From Coraliomargarita sp. CAG:312 (GTDB taxonomy: Bacteria; Verrucomicrobiota; Verrucomicrobiia; Opitutales; Intestinicryptomonadaceae): 12,572 nucleotides of DNA. The position numbers and the translations under genes were made by a program. Positions 6,508 to 12,572 of this stretch are shown here, piece after piece. The DNA lies in the NCBI GenBank assembly GCA_000438015.1, contig FR901636.1, positions 26,863 through 39,434 on the forward strand, written 5' to 3'. Position 1 is the first letter of the stretch. The number at the start of each line of letters is the position of its first letter. The notes below the pieces were generated by a model that saw only the letters and a list, made by a program, of their open reading frames with translations, was not told the origin of the DNA and made no database searches.

Positions 6508-6828
6508 AGCCTAATTCCCCCCCCTACTGAGATGTAAATAATTCCATAAAAAACAAAAAAATCTCTGCGACAATGTCCCTTCTGTTTTGCCTTCCAAAAT
6601 TAGATTTTCTGCGCGCATATTGAGCTAGGTTTTGTAGAATTTTCCGCGTTTCCGCTCAGTTTGCGGAATTTCAAGCGGCGTTAAGAATAAAAGAAACAAG
6701 TCATTTTAAGTTTTCTACCGGCAATATTCTTATCCCGCCCGGCACAATGCAAAAAAAGTGCCGCCAAATGTTTTGCCGCCGCGCGGATGCAACTCCGACA
6801 TATTGAGCCAAACTTTGCCGCGCGCAGG
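6508..6828. other. Intergenic stretch with no recognised gene, several GC-rich inverted repeats
   Basis: No convincing coding frame is visible on either strand. It contains an 8-base near-repeat TTTCCGCG/TTTCCGCT at 6641-6656, whose second copy can pair with GCGGAA at 6663-6668, and a hairpin CGGCAC (6740-6745)/GTGCCG (6758-6763) with an A-rich loop. There are also scattered GCCGCC and CCGCGCG words at about 6761-6825. The region separates the ends of sulP and nifJ and may be only spacer with degenerate terminators. Confidence 0.4.
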
Positions 6829-6849
6829 AAAAACCGCCTGCTTTGGCGG
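6829..6849 (-). terminator. Second, distal terminator-like hairpin downstream of nifJ
   Basis: On the minus strand CCGCC (6849-6845) pairs with GGCGG (6838-6834) around AAAGCA and is followed by TTTTT (6833-6829). It lies about 40 bases beyond the stronger nifJ terminator, so it would act as a backup. A competing pairing, GCAGG (6824-6828) with CCTGC (6837-6841), is possible. Confidence 0.45.
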
Positions 6850-6880
6850 CGCGTTCTTTGCGGACTCCCAATCAGAATAC

Positions 6881-6913
6881 AAAAAAAAACGCCCGTAAAA
6901 GCGCGGGCGTTTT
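6881..6913 (-). terminator. Strong rho-independent terminator for nifJ
   Basis: On the minus strand AAAACGCCCG (6913-6904) pairs with CGGGCGTTTT (6895-6886) around an eight-base loop, and the T tract continues to 6881 (nine T residues in all). It starts 25 bases after the nifJ stop. The plus strand has only a four-T tail, so it mainly serves nifJ. Confidence 0.85.
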
Positions 6914-6937
6914 GGAATTTGCATAAAAACTTTTTTG

Positions 6938-9900
6938 CTATTTGCGTTCCGCCAAATACTTGTACTTAGCCCAACGCGCGTCCACAAACTTTTGGGCGTT
7001 TGCGTCGAGTTCGGCGGCGCGCTCCGGATTGAGCATCTGAAGCATCTTAAAGCGGTTTTCAACCTTCATGTATTCAATTACCGGAATCTTCGGATCTTTG
7101 GAATCCAACTTGAACGGATTTTCGCCCGCGGCAATCTTGCGCGGATCGTATCTGTAAAGCGGCCAGTATCCTGAATCGACAGCCGCCTTCTGCTGCGCAG
7201 GACCGTTTATGAGATTATAGCCGTGCGATATGCAATGGCAGTAGGCTATAATGAGGGACGGGCCGTCGTAGCTATTGGCTTCGGTCATCGCCTTTATGAC
7301 TTGGGCGTCGTTTGCGCCAATTGAAACTTGCGCAACATAGACGTTGCCGTAGTCAATCGCCAACATTCCGAGATCCTTCTTCGGCATCGACTTGCCTTCG
7401 GACGCAAACTTTGCGACAGCGCCCATCGGGGTCGACTTGCTCATCTGTCCGCCGGTGTTGGAGTAAACTTCTGTGTCCATCACCATTATATTTACATTCT
7501 TGCCGCTCGCAAGAACGTGGTCGAGACCGCCGTATCCGATGTCGTATGCCCAACCGTCTCCGCCGAGAATCCACACGGATTTTTTGACGAGGTCGTCGGC
7601 TAGTTCTCTGACTGCAACCGCTTCAAACGAGGAATCTCCCGCAAGTTTATCCTTGAGGGCCGCCACGCGCTCGCGCTGAGCGGCGATTCCAGCCTCGTTC
7701 GACTGGTCGGCTTCCATTATAGACTTTACGAAATCGTCGCCAAGCTTAGGAGCGAGCTTCTGCACGAGATCCTTTGCCATTTCCTCCTTCTTGTCGAGGG
7801 AGATTCTGAAGCCGAAACCGAATTCCGCATTGTCTTCAAATAGCGAGTTTGCCCAAGCCGGACCTCTGCCGTGCTCGTTGACGCAATAAGGCGTTGTGGG
7901 CAAATTGCCGCCGTAAATTGAAGAACATCCTGTGGCATTTGCGATATAGAGCCTGTCGCCGAAAAGCTGGGTAAGCATCTTGACGTACGGGGTCTCGCCG
8001 CAACCCGCGCAGGAACCGGAGAACTCGAAGAGCGGCTGCCTGAACTGGACGTCCTTGACAGTCTCGGTGAGCTTGAGCCTGTCGGGATTTGGCAGCGACA
8101 TAAAGAATTTGAAGTTTTCTTTTTCCTGCTCGCGGATGGGCTCCTGAGCCGTCATCATAAGCGCCTTTACGCCCTCTTCGGTTCTGCTCTTTCCGGGGCA
8201 GACGGTCGCGCACAGGCCGCAGCCGGTGCAGTCTTCCGCCGCGACCTGAATGGTGAACGAGCAATCCGGATTCTTCGGCGAACGGAACGCGACATGCTTG
8301 AATGATGCCGGAGCGTTCTTAAGTTCTTCATTTGAATAGAACTTTGCACGGATTGCCGCATGCGGGCATATTGTTGCGCACTTTGCACACTGTATGCACA
8401 AGTCGGGATTCCAAGAGGGAACTTCAATTGCGATATTGCGTTTTTCCCATTGGGTGGTGGCCGACGGCCATGTGCCGTCAACCGGCAGCGCGGAAACGGG
8501 GAGCTTGTCGCCCTGGTCGCGCATCATTACCGCAGTCACGCGCTTTACAAAATCCGGGGCGTCGTTTGCCACCGCCGGTCCGAAGCCGTATTCCGCTGTG
8601 ACTTCAGTCGGCACTTCCACCTGTTGGAGATTTGAAACCGAAGCGTCGACCGCAGCAAAGTTCTTCTGCACGACCTGCGGGCCTTTCTTGCCGTAGGTTT
8701 TTTCGATGGCAGCCTTAATTTTCGCAATCGCCTCCTCAGGCGGGAGAACGCCGGAAATCGCAAAGTAGCAGGTCTGCATGATAGTGTTGATTCTGCCGCC
8801 CATGCCCATTGACTTCGCAACATGGTAGGCGTCGATCACATAGAACTTAAGCTTCTTGTTTATTATCGTCTGCTGGACGTCGCGGTTGAGGTATTTCCAC
8901 ACGGTCTTCGCGTCGTGGATGGAGTTCAACAGGAATACTGCGCCTTCCGCCGCGCATTCCAGAACGTTGTACTTTTCCATAAACGAGAACTGGTGGCAGC
9001 CGACGAACTGCGCGTTGCTAATTAGATACGGAGCCTTTATCGGGTTTGGCCCAAAGCGCAAGTGCGAAACCGTTATGCCGCCGCTCTTTTTGGAGTCGTA
9101 TACGAAGTACGCCTGGGCGTAGTTCGGAGTCTCGTTGCCGATAATTTTAATTGTGTTCTTGTTGGCGCCGACTGTGCCGTCGGAACCCAACCCGAAGAAC
9201 ACGGCGCTGAGCACGCTGGAATCGTCAAGCTTGAATTCGGGATTGTAGTCTATCGAATTGTTCGTGACATCATCGACAATTCCGACTGAGAAATGGTTCT
9301 TGGGCTTGTCCGCCGACATATTGTCGAACACGCCTTTCGCCATTGCGGGAGTGTAGTCCTTGGAACCCAAGCCGTATCTGCCGCCGATTACCTTCGGGTC
9401 GAAAGACGATGGTACAAGGCCGCTGCCGCGAGCTTCGGCAATTGACGCGGAAACTTCTTCAAACAGGGGCTCGCCCATTGCGCCAAGCTCCTTGGTGCGG
9501 TCGAGGACGGTAATTTTCTTAACCGTCTGCGGAATGGCGGCAATAAACTTTTTGACGCTGAAGGGACGGTACATCCTAACTTTTAACACGCCGACTTTTC
9601 CGCCGTTTGAATTGATATAGTTTGCCACAGCCTCCGTGGTTTCCGCGCCGCTTCCCATCATCACGACAATCTCTTCGGCGTCTGCAGCCCCAACATACTC
9701 GTACGGCTTGTAGGTTCTGCCGGTTAGCTTGCCAAACTTGAGCATGTTGGCTTCTACTATATCGGCGCATTTATCATAGAAAGAATTGCGCGCTTCCCAA
9801 GACTGGAAATACACGTCGGGGTTTTGAGCCGTGCCGCGGATAAACGGACGGTCGGGACTCAACGCGCGGCGGCGGAATTCAATCACCTTTTCATAGGGAA

Positions 9901-10486
9901 TCATTTCCTTTATAATATCGTCGGAAATCGCCTCGTAAGTATTTACTTCGTGCGACGTTCTGAAACCGTCGAAGAAATGCAGGAACGGCACGCGCGATTC
10001 GAGCGTGGAAGCATGGGCTATAAGCGCCATATCGTGGGCCTCCTGGACGCTGTTTGAGCAAAGCATAGCAAAGCCAGTCTGGCGGCAAGCCATTACGTCT
10101 GTCTGGTCGCCGAAAATCGAAAGCCCATGGCTGGCGAGCGCGCGGGCGCTGACGTGCATGACAAAACTTGTAAGCTCTCCGGCTATTTTGTACATGTTGG
10201 GGATCATCAACAAGAGCCCCTGGGAAGCAGTAAAAGTAGTCATCAGCGTGCCGGTCTGGAGAGCGCCGTGCACTGATCCCGCCACGCCGCCTTCACTCTG
10301 GAGCTGGCTGATCGACGGGGTTGTTCCCCAAATATTCTTCTTGCCTTTTACAGCCCATTCTTCACAGGACTCCGCCATCGGAGAAGACGGCGTAATGGGA
10401 TAAATGGCAATGGTTTCACTAACTCGGAATGCAACGGATGCTACCGCTTCATTCGCGTCTGTAATCACGCTATTTTTATTTTTCAT
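6938..10486 (-). CDS. nifJ: Pyruvate:ferredoxin (flavodoxin) oxidoreductase, single-chain
   Basis: This cytoplasmic enzyme converts pyruvate and CoA to acetyl-CoA and CO2 and passes electrons to ferredoxin or flavodoxin. It is a central, oxygen-sensitive step in anaerobes. At 1182 residues it has the full length of the homodimeric type. The domain order is: N-terminal pyrimidine-binding region with AIYPITPSSPMAE at 27-39; a transketolase C-like region; the gamma domain with FFGLGSDGTVGANK; and two [4Fe-4S] cassettes, CIQCAKCATICP near 695 and CTGCGLCATVCP near 752. The TPP-binding part follows, with the extra cluster cysteines in GSCAGCGETPY near 825, GGDGWAYDIGYGGLDH near 975 and DTEVYSNTGGQ near 1003. 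All key motifs are intact. By eye, the gene favours G/C-ending codons more than its neighbours, which fits high expression. The ATG at 10486 matches the family start but has no Shine-Dalgarno site. It appears to be a single-gene transcript. Confidence 0.98.
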   Translation of the reverse strand: MKNKNSVITDANEAVASVAFRVSETIAIYPITPSSPMAESCEEWAVKGKKNIWGTTPSISQLQSEGGVAGSVHGALQTGTLMTTFTASQGLLLMIPNMYKIAGELTSFVMHVSARALASHGLSIFGDQTDVMACRQTGFAMLCSNSVQEAHDMALIAHASTLESRVPFLHFFDGFRTSHEVNTYEAISDDIIKEMIPYEKVIEFRRRALSPDRPFIRGTAQNPDVYFQSWEARNSFYDKCADIVEANMLKFGKLTGRTYKPYEYVGAADAEEIVVMMGSGAETTEAVANYINSNGGKVGVLKVRMYRPFSVKKFIAAIPQTVKKITVLDRTKELGAMGEPLFEEVSASIAEARGSGLVPSSFDPKVIGGRYGLGSKDYTPAMAKGVFDNMSADKPKNHFSVGIVDDVTNNSIDYNPEFKLDDSSVLSAVFFGLGSDGTVGANKNTIKIIGNETPNYAQAYFVYDSKKSGGITVSHLRFGPNPIKAPYLISNAQFVGCHQFSFMEKYNVLECAAEGAVFLLNSIHDAKTVWKYLNRDVQQTIINKKLKFYVIDAYHVAKSMGMGGRINTIMQTCYFAISGVLPPEEAIAKIKAAIEKTYGKKGPQVVQKNFAAVDASVSNLQQVEVPTEVTAEYGFGPAVANDAPDFVKRVTAVMMRDQGDKLPVSALPVDGTWPSATTQWEKRNIAIEVPSWNPDLCIQCAKCATICPHAAIRAKFYSNEELKNAPASFKHVAFRSPKNPDCSFTIQVAAEDCTGCGLCATVCPGKSRTEEGVKALMMTAQEPIREQEKENFKFFMSLPNPDRLKLTETVKDVQFRQPLFEFSGSCAGCGETPYVKMLTQLFGDRLYIANATGCSSIYGGNLPTTPYCVNEHGRGPAWANSLFEDNAEFGFGFRISLDKKEEMAKDLVQKLAPKLGDDFVKSIMEADQSNEAGIAAQRERVAALKDKLAGDSSFEAVAVRELADDLVKKSVWILGGDGWAYDIGYGGLDHVLASGKNVNIMVMDTEVYSNTGGQMSKSTPMGAVAKFASEGKSMPKKDLGMLAIDYGNVYVAQVSIGANDAQVIKAMTEANSYDGPSLIIAYCHCISHGYNLINGPAQQKAAVDSGYWPLYRYDPRKIAAGENPFKLDSKDPKIPVIEYMKVENRFKMLQMLNPERAAELDANAQKFVDARWAKYKYLAERK

Positions 10487-10780
10487 TGCTTTTTTTATTG
10501 AAAACTGGAAACGGCTTTTACCTACATTTTAGAGTAAAAGATATTGCAAACTTACGCCTTTTAGGGATTTTCGTCAACACAATTTCAAGTTTTTTGGAGC
10601 GCAGAGAGGCGTTTTTTTATATCAATTTAGAAAGCAGTAAATTGCGAGCTTATTTGCCACAAAAAATCAATCTGCCTCAATCGAGTGAGATTTTTTCGCT
10701 CCCTCCACTCATCCCGAAGTTTGCATACCGGCATTTTTTTGGGAATCTTTTGGTTTAATAGCATTTATCCATTTTTGTTC
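10487..10780. other. AT-rich divergent spacer between nifJ and the GH127 gene, no gene recognised
   Basis: The stretch must hold the nifJ promoter on the minus strand, but no pair of hexamers with correct spacing stands out; TTTGCA and TAAAAT near 10530-10551 are only 13 bases apart. A plus-strand frame of 90 codons (10486-10758) crosses it but has no homology-like pattern and is judged spurious. No strong hairpin, tRNA-like or riboswitch-like structure was seen. Confidence 0.5.
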
Positions 10781-10809
10781 TTGACCGTAAAAAACGCCCA
10801 AATTAAATT
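10781..10809 (+). promoter_or_regulatory. Strong sigma-70-like promoter at the GH127 gene
   Basis: TTGACC at 10781-10786 (five of six consensus bases) and TAAATT at 10804-10809 are separated by exactly 17 bases. The expected start point, six to nine bases downstream, falls at about 10815-10818, on or next to the ATG at 10818. This suggests a leaderless or nearly leaderless message, unless another promoter lies further upstream. Confidence 0.55.
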
Positions 10810-10817
10810 TTCAATAT

Positions 10818-12572
10818 ATGAAAAAGATATGCCAATGGAGTTTTTCAACCCTTTCCGCCGCAATTCTCTTTTCTGCGGCGACGGCCGCAAATGCGCGGGA
10901 TGCTGAAATCTTTAAGGCGGCTGCCGAAGACGAACTTTCGTTCGCCCCAGCCGGAAGCGTAGAATTTTTCGGAACAATAAAAAAGGCCCTAGACACGTCC
11001 TATAACGGCGACATTATGGCTTGGGATATAGATGATCTCGTGCGCCCGTTTTCAGAACGCAAGGAAGATGGCAGCTGGCAAATAGAATTTTGGGGGAAAT
11101 GGTTTACGTCGGCCGCGCTTGCCTACGACTACAATCCATGCGCGGTACTGGACACCCGCCTGAAATATGCCGTAAAAAGCCTGCTTTCCACTCAAAGCCC
11201 TGACGGCCAGATAACCACCTACAAAAGCGGCAGGGAATTCGGCACTTGGGACATGTGGGGCAGAAAGTATGTAATGCTGGGGCTTCTTGCAGAATACGAT
11301 AGAACCGGAGATAAATCAGTGCTTTCGGCAATTGAAAAGCACGCCGGCTATATAATGCAAAACTACGGCAAAGAAAAGAAAAGCATTTGCGACAACGGAA
11401 TGTGGGGCGGGCTCGCCGCATCAAGCATCCTCGAGCCTTTTGTAAAGCTTTATAGAGCAACTGCAGAAAAAAAATACTTGGATTTCTGCCAATATATCGT
11501 CGATAACTGGGCAGAATCAAAAAATAAGCCCGACCTGCTCAATAAGGCGCTGGCAGGCAAAAATGTCTTCGACATGTTCGAAAAGCCGTCCGACGACAAA
11601 TCCAAAGGCTACATGTCCGGCGGCTATTCAAAATCCTATGAAATGATGTCTTGCTACGAGGGATTGATGGAATTGTACCGCGCCACGGGGAATCCTGACT
11701 ATAAAAAAGCTGTCGAAAACGCCGCGCGCAATATCAGGGACACTGAAATCACCGTTCTCGGCTCAGGCTCGATTTGGGAACGCTGGGTGTTCGGCAAGTT
11801 CTGCCAGCAAAAAAAGACCGACCACTGGATGGAAACATGCGTGACCGCCACTTGGATAAAATTGTGCGCGCAAATGCTGCGCATATCAGGCGATTCTAAA
11901 TTTGCCGACGACATAGAGCTTGCCGCCTACAATGCACTTATTCCGGCCCAAATGAACGACGGCAAATGGTGGGCGCACTACACTCCAATGGACGGAATCC
12001 GCACTCCCGCCCCCGAACAGTGCAAAATGCATATGAATTGCTGCGTGGCAAGCGGTCCGCGCGGGCTTTTTCTCCTGCCGAAAATAGCATATATGACATC
12101 GCCCAACTCCATAACTGTAAACTTTTACGAGCGCAGCGCCGCAAAGCTTCCGGTCAAGGACGGAGAAGTCAAATTGGAACTATCCGGGGGAGATATGCTT
12201 GAAGGCAACGTCGCGGGAATATTCCTAAAGGAAGTGCCGCAAGGCGAAAGCGAATTTGAAATTGCGCTCAGGATTCCCCGTTGGAGCAAAAACTCGAGAG
12301 TTTTTGTAAACGGGATTGAAGTTCCTGAAAAAGTTGAAGCCGGAACCTATCTTAAGCTGTCGCGCAAATGGAAGAAAAACGACGCAATAGCCGCAGTTTT
12401 CGACTGTTCTGTAAAACTACTGCAAGACCCTGCAGATTCCCGCATGTACGCCTTAGCCCAAGGACCTTTCGTTCTTGCTGCGGACAAGCGGTTTGAAAAA
12501 AATTTCGACAAGCCGGCAACATTCAAGACAGACAAAGACGGCAACGCCGCGGCAAGGCCGGCGGCGGTGCCC
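10818..12572 (+). CDS. Secreted GH127/DUF1680-type glycoside hydrolase (putative beta-L-arabinofuranosidase), 3' end beyond window
   Basis: The first 585 residues are visible. A Sec signal peptide begins MKKICQWSFSTL and has a hydrophobic core (SAAILFSAATA) with likely cleavage near ANA-RD at about 25-28, so the enzyme probably acts in the periplasm or outside. The body is an (alpha/alpha)6-barrel type with repeats such as YEGLMELYRATGNPDY and LCAQMLRISGDSKFADDIE. METC at 338-341 supplies Glu339 and Cys341, and NCC at 407-409 supplies Cys408 and Cys409. These correspond to the Glu/Cys/Cys/Cys zinc site of GH127 beta-L-arabinofuranosidases, where the first cysteine of the CC pair is the nucleophile. 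A beta-sandwich region (EIALRIPRWSKNSRVFVNGIEV) follows. Related families GH146 and GH142 share this architecture, so the sugar is uncertain; plant arabinan or arabinogalactan glycans are likely. No Shine-Dalgarno site precedes the ATG. Confidence 0.88.
   Translation, partial: MKKICQWSFSTLSAAILFSAATAANARDAEIFKAAAEDELSFAPAGSVEFFGTIKKALDTSYNGDIMAWDIDDLVRPFSERKEDGSWQIEFWGKWFTSAALAYDYNPCAVLDTRLKYAVKSLLSTQSPDGQITTYKSGREFGTWDMWGRKYVMLGLLAEYDRTGDKSVLSAIEKHAGYIMQNYGKEKKSICDNGMWGGLAASSILEPFVKLYRATAEKKYLDFCQYIVDNWAESKNKPDLLNKALAGKNVFDMFEKPSDDKSKGYMSGGYSKSYEMMSCYEGLMELYRATGNPDYKKAVENAARNIRDTEITVLGSGSIWERWVFGKFCQQKKTDHWMETCVTATWIKLCAQMLRISGDSKFADDIELAAYNALIPAQMNDGKWWAHYTPMDGIRTPAPEQCKMHMNCCVASGPRGLFLLPKIAYMTSPNSITVNFYERSAAKLPVKDGEVKLELSGGDMLEGNVAGIFLKEVPQGESEFEIALRIPRWSKNSRVFVNGIEVPEKVEAGTYLKLSRKWKKNDAIAAVFDCSVKLLQDPADSRMYALAQGPFVLAADKRFEKNFDKPATFKTDKDGNAAARPAAVP

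Noticed and set aside
6730..7062. 110-codon minus-strand frame across the nifJ end and terminators
   Set aside because: It starts inside nifJ in another frame and runs through the strong terminator hairpins. The composition is irregular with no family pattern.
10486..10758. 90-codon plus-strand frame in the nifJ/GH127 spacer
   Set aside because: It starts on the nifJ start codon in antisense and has no ribosome site or domain-like pattern. AT-rich spacer translation explains it.
1..12572. CRISPR array, tRNA/rRNA genes, insertion sequences, defence or phage modules
   Set aside because: No regularly spaced repeats, cloverleaf-like segments, transposase or integrase motifs or defence-family domains were seen on either strand.

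Overview
The window looks like chromosomal DNA of a Gram-negative-type, anaerobic or facultatively anaerobic bacterium. The signs are a single-chain pyruvate:ferredoxin oxidoreductase, which points to oxygen-sensitive fermentative metabolism, and a polysaccharide-degrading enzyme with a Sec signal peptide. Most genes lack a convincing Shine-Dalgarno site. These traits would suit a gut-associated member of the PVC or Bacteroidota-like lineages, but the phylum cannot be fixed from this sequence alone. No tRNA, rRNA, CRISPR array, transposase, integrase or phage gene was found.

Layout. Positions 1-1292 (minus strand) hold the 16S rRNA dimethyltransferase gene rsmA, followed with a short overlap by a membrane-anchored alpha/beta hydrolase that runs off the left edge. 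A 114-base divergent spacer separates rsmA from a plus-strand block at 1407-4117: mazG, a ygjP/DUF45-type metal-dependent hydrolase, and a Y-family DNA polymerase. The last two overlap by four bases. The block ends in a hairpin terminator at about 4150-4170. The promoter of the next pair overlaps that terminator's T tract. The pair (4214-6286) is a small four-cysteine zinc-ribbon protein followed with no gap by a SulP-family anion transporter.

The 651 bases between the SulP gene and nifJ hold two very small hydrophobic reading frames on the minus strand (6475 to 6242). They lie behind a perfect TATAAT box, and the second runs antisense into the 3' end of the transporter gene. Two terminator-like hairpins for nifJ follow. 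The nifJ gene fills 6938-10486 on the minus strand. A 331-base AT-rich divergent spacer then leads to a strong sigma-70-like promoter, which sits so close to the next ATG that the message may be leaderless. The last gene (10818 to the right edge) is a secreted GH127/DUF1680-type glycoside hydrolase, cut off by the window end.

How the genes relate. MazG, YgjP-type hydrolase and translesion polymerase form a plausible nucleotide-pool and damage-tolerance operon. RsmA and NifJ are housekeeping. SulP, NifJ and the glycoside hydrolase fit anion uptake, pyruvate oxidation and plant-glycan use. No defence island or clearly new multi-gene system was recognised. The least explained items are the antisense small membrane frames, the zinc-ribbon/SulP pair and the mazG-ygjP-dinB grouping.
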